From: Buxus sempervirens
Lineage: Eukaryota; Streptophyta; Magnoliopsida; Buxales; Buxaceae
Assembly: GCA_947561395.2 (NCBI GenBank)
Contig: OX387185.1
Coordinates: 45,890,602-45,954,601 of the forward strand
Length of the DNA stretch: 64,000 bases
Direction of reading: 5' to 3'
The notes below the pieces were generated by a model, which saw nothing but the letters and a program-made list of their open reading frames with translations, was not told the DNA's origin and made no database searches. The translations under genes and the position numbers were made by a program. This document shows, piece by piece, positions 22,047 through 31,469 of the stretch; within the stretch, counting starts at the first letter, position 1, and each line of letters begins with the position of its first letter.

Positions 22047-22417
22047 GAAAATTAAGTTTTAGTGATACTTTTCCAAAATAATTAAAATTCACTCAACAAA
22101 GTTATGAGTTTCAACTTTTAAGAAACCTTTATAACAGTAATTAAATTTTAGTGATGTCTTACTGTTACAAAAATGCCCCTATACCACTTTTTTTAATGAC
22201 TTGTACAAGTTAGGACACAGTGTTTATGTTTATGGAAGGTACAAGTCATTTAATTGATTATTATAAGAGCATTTTTGGAGGAATAGGGTTTGTAATAGTA
22301 AAATGTCACTAAAAGTTCATCATTTTGATAAATGTTTCCTAAAAGTTGAAACCCAAAACTTTACTGATTGAATTTTAATTATTTTCAAAAATATCCATCA
22401 CTAAAAATTAATTTTCT
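22047..22417. mobile_element. Long-TIR MITE, copy 1
   Basis: The ends are inverted copies of about 95 bp at roughly 80 percent: left 22047-22140 (GGAAAATTAAGTTTTAGTGA) and right 22322-22417, which reads GAAAATTAATTTTTAGTGA when inverted. The centre carries a TTGTACAAG-type box. It is related to the element at 22783-23166. Confidence 0.75.
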
Positions 22418-22782
22418 CGATAATATATGCATGCATGCGCATCCCCTCCCATGTTCCATAGATAAAGGTCTTTTGTAATTGTTTTAGAATCATAAAAGAA
22501 TTAGTCACCACTGCCCTAATTAATCAGCCAACCCCATTAGGTGCAACAACTAGAAATTATTGCTCCTTAAGAAAGCTTAGTAAATGCATCTACTTTTGTG
22601 AGCTAAAAGAAAGTCTGCCACCTCCCTAATCAACCCCCTGCTTTTTCTTCTTTCATTTTAAGTACACAAAAAAAAAAAAAAAATTAAAGAACAGCTGCTA
22701 TGATTCATCGGTAAAGATTCCTTCTAATTGCCCATTTTAGGTTATTCTAACTAATACAAGTTATGATATCTTGCAATCTCAT
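22418..22782. other. Intergenic between the two MITEs
   Basis: No gene. It has an 18-base A-rich run at about 22668-22683. Confidence 0.5.
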
Positions 22783-23166
22783 GGGAAAATTAATTTTTAG
22801 TGGTATTTTATCAAAATATTTAAGATTTAGTCAGCAAAGTTTTGAGTTTTAAATTAGCCCGTACAACCATTTCATTATTACAAATCAACTATTCCAAGAA
22901 TACCCTTACATCACTCATCCAAATTGTTTGTACAAGTCACTCATTCATGGTACAAGTCATTTTATTGACTTGTACAAGTCTAAAATGGTTTGTACAAGTC
23001 CTGAAAGTAAGTTGTATAAAGGTATTTTTGGAAGAATTTATTTTTAAGTGAAATGATATTAAAAATTAATTATTTTGATAAAGATGCAGTAAAAATTAAA
23101 ACTCAAAACTTTATTGACTAAATCTTAAATATTTTGATAAAGCACCACTGAAAATTAATTTACCCC
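22783..23166. mobile_element. Long-TIR MITE, copy 2
   Basis: The inverted ends (left GGGAAAATTAATTTTTAGTG, right reading GGTAAATTAATTTTCAGTG when inverted) extend for about 70 bp at high identity. The centre holds several TTGTACAAGTC palindromic boxes (about 22930-23000). It is the same family as copy 1. Confidence 0.8.
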
Positions 23167-23508
23167 CATCTCACCTACATCACACATGTTGATAGAACAA
23201 TCTTAAAAATAAAATTGACGTTCAAGCAGTGGGACCCATCTATATTTGCTTTTCATGTGAGCTATGCTATAATCTTGGTAATCATCGAAGTGAAGAGAAA
23301 GAAAGGAAGAAGCAAAAAATTTAAGCAACCCAATTTTATTTACTTAAAAGACAAATGATATTCACAAAGAAGTAATATATTCACAAAGACAGAGATGATA
23401 CTTAGAGGGAATTTCTTAATTCTTGTCTTAAATAGTAAATACATGACGTCACAACCGCGTCGTGAGTCGGTGAAACAACCGATACGCGACGGTTTTGCCA
23501 CGGAATCG

Positions 23509-24444
23509 TCAAAGAAACAACCGTGCACCGTCAGGCATGATAACGGCGTCAGCATCTTCCCACGGCCGCCAGTCCCTTCCATCAGGTTCCGTCGACACCT
23601 CTAACGGCCGGTTTGCGTTCCTCATATCTCGAACCGCCAGCGAACCGGCGTCATCCATGACGTACACCTTCTCCACTTCGCCGGATTCGATACCCACAAT
23701 CTTTTTCTTGTTCGGCTTCCACTCCGCCAAAACCGCCGGAATGTGACGTCCAAACCTCGCGTCCCAAATCCGCAATCCCGCCGTTCGGCTGTGCTCCAAT
23801 TCCGGCGAAAGCATCACTCCTTGCGACGCGATGGACGCCGCCGGGATCTGACGTCTCCCCCCGAGAATCGAGCTCATCTTCTTGTCTCTGTTTAAATCCC
23901 AGGTGGAAATGAGACCCCGTGAAGAATCCTGGAAACCAAACTCCAATCCTAATCCATCCCAAAGCTTTACGACGTTCTTGCCGCCAGTGAAGTCCGACCA
24001 TGGAAAGCGATCCTCGATGCTACGACGTCGCCGAAGCTTCAATTTACAGCTTTGCCATATGTCCTCTGCGCGACAGCCGGAACCCGCCACTCGCAAATCT
24101 TCGTCAACACGCCTCCGATTATCAAATTGCGAAGTGCCCTCATCTTCATCATCGGACGAAGATGAAGAGCAGCAGTCATCACCTTCATCGTCATCCACGA
24201 GTGGTCTAAGCAGAGATTCCGGGCTTAGGGAGCCACGCTTCCGTAAACTGAAAATTACGAACTTGGTTCGAACGATTACGCCGCTGAAAGTGGCGATGAA
24301 GGCGAGAATCAGAGCCCCCCACGTACAAAAACTGTAAATTTGTGAGGTTTCCTCGAGTCCCGAGAGATAAAAAAGGCGGGAAACCATGGATGGGTCCTGT
24401 AATCTGTCAACAATTCCTGCATTAAGACCCACTGGTGTTCCCAT
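23509..24444 (-). CDS. Intronless one-TM protein with degenerate WD-like repeats
   Basis: A single uninterrupted 311-codon frame starts MGTPVGLNAG and ends DGARLFL. Residues about 37-58 (CTWGALILAFIATFSGVIV) form one membrane helix followed by a basic stretch. Residues 82-115 are very acidic and serine-rich (DDDEGDDCCSSSSSDDEDEG). The C-terminal half has WD-like signatures (VVKLWDGLG, LISTWDL, LRIWDAR, LAVRDMRN), fewer than a full propeller. G+C content is much higher than in neighbouring DNA, typical of a real plant exon. I recall similar unnamed plant proteins but cannot name it. It may be a membrane-anchored WD-like scaffold; that is inference. Confidence 0.85.
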   Translation of the reverse strand: MGTPVGLNAGIVDRLQDPSMVSRLFYLSGLEETSQIYSFCTWGALILAFIATFSGVIVRTKFVIFSLRKRGSLSPESLLRPLVDDDEGDDCCSSSSSDDEDEGTSQFDNRRRVDEDLRVAGSGCRAEDIWQSCKLKLRRRRSIEDRFPWSDFTGGKNVVKLWDGLGLEFGFQDSSRGLISTWDLNRDKKMSSILGGRRQIPAASIASQGVMLSPELEHSRTAGLRIWDARFGRHIPAVLAEWKPNKKKIVGIESGEVEKVYVMDDAGSLAVRDMRNANRPLEVSTEPDGRDWRPWEDADAVIMPDGARLFL

Positions 24445-25190
24445 TGCTGCAGTTCACCAGCTGAGAGAGGAACAACACTCCTAGCAGAAAAGGCTAACGC
24501 AAAGCAAACAAAAAGTTAGAAGATCACAAAACTTGTTGAAAGCATGTGTAAAATAAAAAGAGAAAACGGAGTGGGGCTTAAAGCAACCTAAAGGCGGAGA
24601 TTTTGAGAAACGAAGTCATAAAATAAAGACTTTTAAAGAGCTGATGTGACACGGATTGGTTCCATGGTTTTACGTGGAGAGAGTAGGGGATGAGGTCAGA
24701 CAAGACACGCATGAGATGAGTCAGCGGTCTACGCAGCACAGTCAGATTATGGCCTTCTTTGTTTTTTTTTTTTCTTTTTGATTGGTAAAAAGATCAGATT
24801 ATCGACTCTATTCAATTCGCTGTTTTTTGAGATCATTTTTGTGAAGTCGTTGCTCATAAAGATTAAAGACTCGAAATTTTCTGTCTGAACACGCAGCACC
24901 GGCCATGGAAAGTTGGGGAGACAGTAGCATCCACATGATCCGCATGGAAGGTAAAATATTCTAGTCTTCTACTGTGTAAAACATGGGAACAGATGACTTC
25001 AACGCTTCATCATAAGCATTTATGGGACTTTCATCATCGGCACAATCGATTCATGTCATCAAAGGCTGTGCCATAAATAACGAGCTAACAACTGCTAACT
25101 AACTTTTTCGTTGACTCAAGATTAAACACTGATTTAACTGTGATTATATATTTAAATAATTAAATATATATACTACTAAAAAATAAATAT
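24445..25190. other. 5' flank of the WD-like gene
   Basis: This is the promoter side of the minus-strand gene, with no frame of note. A run of T lies at about 24763-24772. Confidence 0.5.
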
Positions 25191-26759
25191 ACCGTTTGGT
25201 AATGTTTTTCAGAAGTGTTTTTTTGTTTTTGAAAGTAAAAAATTACTTTCGAAAACAAAAGTGCCGTTTGGTTATGCACATATGAAACAATTTATAAGAA
25301 GCAAAAAATTACTTTAGAAAACAAAAGTGCCGTTTGGTTATGCACATATGAAGCAATTTATAAGAAGCAAAAAAGCAATTTCATTGCTTTTCAAAAGAAA
25401 CATAGAAATGTTGTTTCTCACTTTAACCATAAATTTACTTTCTTACTTCTAAAACCCTCGACACAAAACTAGACTGGGAAAAAATTGACCCATCATGTCC
25501 AATCCAATCCGAATAAACGGGTTCGAGTTGACCCATGCAATAATTGGGTCCTCTTCGGGTTGGGGATTTAGTAACCCATTCATATTCAGGTCAACTCGAA
25601 TCTAGCCCAATAATGATCTGTTTAACCCGATAATGACCTGTTTAACACGATAATTATCCGTTTAACTCGATAATGACCCGCTTAACCCAATAATGATCCG
25701 TTCAACCTGATAATGACCTATTTGACACAATAATTGCCCGTTTAACACGATAATGGTCCGTTTAATCTGATAATGACTCGTTTAATCCGATAATGACCTA
25801 TTTAACACAATAATTGCCCGTTTAACACATTAATGGCCCATTTAACCTAATAATGATCCGCTTAACCCGATAATGATCCGTTCAACCCGATAATGACCTG
25901 TTTAACACAATAATAGTCCGTTTAACACGATAATGGCCCATTTAACCTAATAATGACTCATTTAACTCGGTAATGACCCGCTTAACCCAATAATGATATG
26001 TTTAACCCGATAATGACCCGTTTAACTCGATAATGGCTCATTTAACTCGATAATGGCTCATTTAACCTGATAATGACTCGTTAAACCGATAATCACCCGC
26101 TTAACCTAATAATAATCCGTTTAACCTGATAATGACCCGTTTAACTCAATAATGGCCCATCTAACTCAATAATGACCCGTTTAACATGATAACGACTCTT
26201 TTAACCCAATAATGACCCGCTTAACCCAATAATGATCTGTTTAATCCGATAATGGCCCATTTAACTCGATAATGGCCCATTTAACTCGATAATGACCCAT
26301 TTAACCTTATAATGACCCGTTTAACCCTAAATTGTATCACTAATTCATGTTATTTTCTATTGCTGTATTTTTATAATTAAAAATAAAAAATTTTAATCGG
26401 GTTGGTGGATTGAACCTGATTATTGGTGAGTTGAGTTTGGTTTTGGTTTTGGGTTCTCCCAACCCACCAATAAACATATTCAACTTGAACCGACCCGATT
26501 ATTGCTCAACCCGTTACAATATACGTCAAGTATATTTTTAAATAGAATACATCAACTATTTACTGTAGTTTTATATGATAGCATAAAAGCAATTTATATG
26601 CTACTGTAGTTACCAAACATGATTTTTTACTTTTTAGCAACAAAGCAAAAGTTTACCAAACAGCTTTGCTTCAACAAAAGATCTTTCTGAAAAGCAAAAA
26701 AGTATTTTTTTTGTTTTCTTGTTTTCAAAAGCAAGAAAGCAAAAGCGTTACCAAACCGA
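25191..26759. mobile_element. Non-autonomous TIR element carrying a 20-bp minisatellite
   Basis: The left end ACCGTTTGGTAATG and the right end, which reads TTCGGTTTGGTAACG when inverted, are followed by similar T-rich, Lys-codon-like stretches on both sides, so the element is about 1.57 kb. A 66-bp internal duplication (around gtgccgtttggttatgcaca) lies at about 25255-25385. The middle is occupied by the minisatellite at 25605-26328. An inner inverted pair (AACGGGTTCGAG at about 25518, its counterpart ending near 26513) suggests one element nested in another. No coding capacity. Superfamily not assigned. Confidence 0.6.
25605..26328. repeat. Minisatellite, 20-bp unit, about 36 copies
   Basis: The unit is TAATGACCCGTTTAACCCGA with frequent variants. 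The period is exactly 20 bp over long runs, with rare one- to two-base slips. Confidence 0.95.
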
Positions 26760-26878
26760 ACATAAGAAGGCGACTACAAATCAACTGCATTTATTTCCAT
26801 CTTAGTTTACATTCATCATACATCTTTCTCCGATCGATTCAAAGCTTACGGTACTACACAACCAAAACCAACGTTGCA

Positions 26879-26931
26879 AACTTGCAAGGACCACCTTTTT
26901 TTTTTTTGGTAATGAACTTGCAAGGACCACC
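26879..26931 (-). mobile_element. Tiny retroposon-like insertion with 17-bp target duplication
   Basis: A 17-bp direct repeat (AACTTGCAAGGACCACC at 26879-26895 and 26915-26931) flanks 19 bp that on the minus strand read CATTACC followed by 12 A. A short residue ending in poly-A between long target duplications is the signature of an extremely 5'-truncated LINE/SINE-type insertion. It lies in what would be the end of the USP coding region. Confidence 0.65.
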
Positions 26932-26947
26932 TGCTGGGCACTTGGCA

Positions 26948-28694
26948 TTACGAACACAGTAATAAGTAATTGCTGACACTCCCCAGAAAAGCCCTGTTCC
27001 AACAATTTCAATTTCATCTCAGCCACCGAAAAATACATGTCACATCATATTATCGAATAAAATCACAATGCCGAATGCGGATCGAAAAGAAGGAAACTTG
27101 CCTCTTTAGGATCCGACGGCCATGATTGCCTACAACAAGTAAATCAGTGTTGACTTCCTTAACTGCATCACATATGGCATCTTTAGGATCTCCTACCTCA
27201 GCGATTGTCTGTGCAATTATCTACACTACACCATAAATAACGAACCATGAATAATACTGCTCTGTGACATGCAAACCCTTCAATTAATTTTGCCCAGTAA
27301 CCACTGCACTATGTCCTACAGGCTACACCACATGAATAGTGCCAAAGAATGTTCTTTCTGACAAATTTCCCCTTTTTAATTATATCTCTTGATTTGTGCA
27401 TGCCCCGATTATTCCTGAGCACAAACCCACTTTTGAAAGAGCTCACTCCTTCTGTTACCCGTTCTCTATGTCGGGCGTGTAACGTTCGTAAGAGCCTAAC
27501 ACATGTCCCCAAAAATGAGGCCCATCTAGATTGATGCAACATTTTTGTTGCACGATCTTTTTATCCATATATACCAATTATTCATCGATTTAAAACCTGT
27601 TTTTTTATCAAACATACCAGTGTATTCATCATCGCATATTAGTTTGATGCAACTTTTTTTGTACTATCTTCCTGTTAAATACCAATTGTTTACGCATATA
27701 TACCTGTTTTTCATCAAATATACCAGCATATTCATCATTGCATACTAGCTTAATGCAATGTTTTTGTTACACAATCTTTGTTAGTGTGGGCCCCATTTTT
27801 CTGAACACATGATAGACTCTTACAAGCGTAAGAAAGTATGGTAGCCCTAACATGGTTAGAACTATAGAATTCTCTTATACAAATTCAGTGCATTAGTATA
27901 AGTAGACTTTATATATATATATTGTCAGGTTAATTTCAGTTTATAATTGACGTCTTCTATCTTTGAATGCTTTCTTCATCATATATAAATAATAAATCCC
28001 CTATAAAGGTTAATTTCAGTTTTTAATTGCTGTCTTCTGTTATAGGATTAATTCAAGTGACCTTTCACCACCAGCTGTGAATCATAAGGCTCAGAACTTA
28101 AAAAACCACCTAGCACCAACATTTGCAGATAAACTGCAATCCTCACACAATTAAAGGACTACAATCAAGATCACAAAACATTATTCTATCCAAAAGGAGA
28201 AATGAATTTGTTTATAGCGTTGATCCTTGACATCATTTTTTCTTTATTTTTGGTAACCAACCGTTCATCCTTGCCACCAAGAACTTAGAGAAATGCACAT
28301 ACCCCTCGACTGGAGCAGATATTTTTAGCTTTTTCCATGAGCCCTGATGCGACCCTCTTTTGGTGTTCTTGGACAGATCTAATCAACTCTGGAGCTGAAA
28401 AACAAGAAGTTCGTAAAGGTTAAACTGAATTGCTCAAACAAATGCCGTGAATCAGAGTACTCTTAAAAAATGCTGACGACCGTAACATGTCGAGAAAGGT
28501 GAGAACATACGTGCTGCATCGTAAGTCGCTGCATAGATGTAACTGAGATCAGAAAGAGGCTGTGCGGTAAAGGCTACAAGCGGCGGGGCTATGCTTTCCC
28601 CAAGATTATCAACCAGCCACTCAAGCGCATAATGACTGCACTCGCTCTCATCAATTGTTACCATCATCTTCTTTCCTCGACCTCCCTCCGCCAT
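26948..28694 (-). CDS. Universal stress protein (USP) family gene, last exon damaged
   Basis: Exon 1 is 28694-28511 (start MAEGGRGKKMMVTIDESECS), exon 2 is 28394-28303 (PELIRSVQEHQKRVASGL), exon 3 is 27220-27102 (AQTIAEVGDPKDAICDAV then LLVVGNHGRR) and exon 4 starts at 26993. USP proteins are about 160-residue Rossmann-like ATP-binding proteins of stress responses. The N-terminal ATP-binding Asp and the GxHG loop are present. Intron 3 has a GC donor (AG/GCAAGT). In exon 4 a 7-bp duplication (TTATTAC) after AFLGSVSNY shifts the frame, ending it at 26948 after LLLCS. The expected YCVRNAKCP continues in another frame, so the last beta strand is lost. It may be a pseudogene or a truncated allele. 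Confidence 0.75.
27479..27832. mobile_element. Foldback-type element in USP intron 2
   Basis: The stretch with cgtaagagcctaacacatgt and ccccaaaaatgaggcccat at 27479-27527 is repeated, inverted and imperfect, at about 27784-27832. Between them, two copies and a partial third of a unit of about 115 bp (gatgcaacatttttgt...ttcatcatcgcata) lie in tandem. No coding capacity. Confidence 0.6.
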
Positions 28695-28759
28695 TTCTAG
28701 GGTTTCAATGTCACTCAGCCTTCCTCTGTACGTACTATAATCCCCTTCGAGCAATTGTT

Positions 28760-30695
28760 GGTCGTCGTTTTAAATGTATTCTTCTTCCTCCCTCACAGAG
28801 AAAAAAGCCGCTGCCACGTATCAGCTCTGGCCCACTTGAGATGCCTACCAGTGAAACATGCTTACACGTACGTTTCAGCTTGAAGCCCTGCCAAATAATT
28901 TGCACGTTTGGCCTCGGCGGTCTGGGGGTTCGTAGCGTCGGCGCGTAGCCATCCCAAAACTTCCAGCTCTTGACACACGGGGGACCGCTTAAACAATGAA
29001 GACGTGTCAAATTTGCTTAGGTGTTCCTGCTTCCTACCAGTCTCGTTGACGAGGCCACATCAACATTAACATTTGGTGCAGGGTCCTATTTCCAGCGGTT
29101 CAATGATTCCAGTGGTTCGGATTGCATACGAGGAATCATCGGCAGTTCACCCTGGCTGTTGCTTTAAAACTTGCAAGAACTCGAGTTTTATATTCGGTTT
29201 GGTTGGACAAATCATGTTGATTTAGGATCACTATAGAAAGTAATCGTCTCAACCTTTATTAAATACACAACTTTAATTAGATATTGCAACAAACTAAATA
29301 CACCAGGTGCAACAATGATTTGGCCAATCTTAGGCATTCCAAGCGTTGGCAACACTAATAAAAATAGTTCTAAGAATAAAAAAAATATTTTTGAGATTTA
29401 TTGTTATACTCAAGGGTAAGGCAATTTGACCTGTCATTGCAATACAGATCAGATATTAAGTTTAAACTAACTGTACATACTACAAGATCAATTGCTCTAT
29501 TTAAATGTGAGAGGGAGAGCAAACAAATAGAATTTCTTACAGCAAAAGATATGGCCCTAGCCATCCCTTCGAATAAAACTTGAAGGAACAGAGAAAGCTA
29601 CCTTGATTTTACTCTTGCAGCTGCCCTCTGTCACCCAGAGAAAACATAAATGTAAGAAAAAGAATTAGTAAAAGAAAACAAACAAAAACAAAATTGTATA
29701 CAAAAGCATTTTTATCGTAACATAATCCTCCAGAAGTCTTGCTTTGAGTACCATGTCTCCACAACATAAACCGTCTACTCCCATTACCAACAATGCTTTT
29801 AGACCCTTCAAGGAAGACTCCAAAGCATGTATGAGGAAGTAAAATCTTGTAACGTTAAGTGATAGTGAAATTGGATATATTGGATATCAAGAGATCATCC
29901 ACCCTCTAATAGAAGTTCTGGGGTCCAGACTTCTAACTACTATAATTATGCAACGTTGAATGATTCTGGGCTTCTAATAAGAGAGGAGCTCATGACATTC
30001 TTGTTCCAGAAAGTGGGGCAAATCCAATTTCTTACACATATCTACAAAGGAATGCCAATGAAGGTGAGGAAGGTAGTGCCTGAAGCAATAGCTGATGGAG
30101 AAATGGCGATGATCACTTCCTATGATGTGCATTATTTGTTGGGAGTTATTTGGTACTTTCTACTACTCATTTATGTTTCTAGACATTCAATTTCATATTC
30201 TGTTCATTATTTACAATCATTGTTCACATAATATATCAAATAGCTCATCATCCAATAGGTGTGTAGTTTAAATATCATTATTTCTAGTTTTTCATCACAA
30301 CTTTAACATTTTTTAGGATTTTCATATATTTTTATATATTTTTTTAGATTTTTCTGAAATTGTTTAGCATTTTTTTCAATTTTTTGGACCAACCAGGTTG
30401 TCTCGACCCGACTCAGCCTAGTTAACTTGGTAACAGCCCTGGCTGATGCCAAGGCTAATACCGAGGTTTTTAACCTTAAATACAACTTTTGAAATTTAAG
30501 GAATGGGAAAACAACAGTGCAAGTCATAACTAAAATTTAAATTTCACATGAAAAGAAATTCTAAAACTTAAATTCCTATAAACTAGTCATCATAACCAAT
30601 CATCAAATTGGCCATAAAGAAAAAAAACACAATATTCCAAGACGAACTCTTCAAACTGGGAGTTTTAGCTGAAATAATTGTCTTTGACTGGGATA
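28760..30695. other. Intergenic upstream of the USP gene; no gene supported
   Basis: The promoter side of the USP gene lies at the left. A frame at 29956-30231 (91 codons) is not recognised and has no flanking gene signals. The rest is A/T-rich. Confidence 0.45.
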
Positions 30696-30703
30696 CCTAT
30701 CCT

Positions 30704-30932
30704 CAGAGGCGGAACCACCTTAGAGCTAGAGGGGACAATTGCCCCCCCTAAAATTTTATTTTTTAGTTTAAAATATATTTTTTCCTATATGTTTTAATTG
30801 AAATTTATGTTTTGCTCCCTCTAAAATTTCTGGTTTGCCCCTCTAACTCATTAAAATTTCTATATTTCATGAGAAGTGTTAATTGAAAAATTTTTTTGCC
30901 CCCTCAGATTTGGAGTCTTGGTTCCGCCACTG
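30704..30932. mobile_element. hAT-type MITE with perfect 8-bp target duplication
   Basis: The 229-bp element has ends CAGAGGCGGAACCA and TGGTTCCGCCACTG (inverted) and is flanked by cctatcct at 30696-30703 and 30933-30940. CAGNGGCGG ends with 8-bp duplications are typical of hAT elements. No coding capacity. Confidence 0.92.
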
Positions 30933-31469
30933 CCTATCCTTCAAACATAAATAAGCTTGATAATAGAATGATGGCATTGATGATGATAAATTGTCTTTGA
31001 AATAACATCAACTGTATTATATAGAAGGAAACGTCAAGTTCATGAGTGCTTTTTGAGATACTAAAATAAAAATAAATAAAAAACAAAAACAATAAATTTA
31101 AGTTCCTTTTCATTTTTATGGTACCCGCTCAAATTTTTGTGCTTTAAATTGTTGCAAGCTAATAGTTACAGGCTTCAAGCCAATCACTCCTTAGTAGATT
31201 ACTGCTTTTTCAAGACATTATGATACACCCAAACAAAAGAAACTTTTTAAGTTTCTCTTCGCATCTAGGGTCTCAGCTCAAATTTTTATTAATTGAAGAC
31301 ATCTCATGTAATTTTAATGTATCTGGTAAGTTAGGAGGCATACAAGTCATAAAAATGTCACGCAGTAATTAGATATAAAAAATCTAAAGAAAAATAAACA
31401 TTCATCATAAGCACAGATCAATAAGACAGACATGCAACTATTTAAAACTCTGAAAGAGCATACTTCAAA

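Noticed and set aside
23882-24337. Plus-strand frame of 151 codons
   Set aside because: Antisense shadow of the intronless WD-like gene; the composition mirrors its acidic serine tract.
26802-27038. 78-codon minus-strand frame as a separate gene
   Set aside because: It is the region of USP exon 4 and adjacent intron read in a different frame.
29956-30231. 91-codon plus-strand frame
   Set aside because: The first 60 residues look somewhat protein-like but no family, splice or promoter support was found, and the tail is intron-like.
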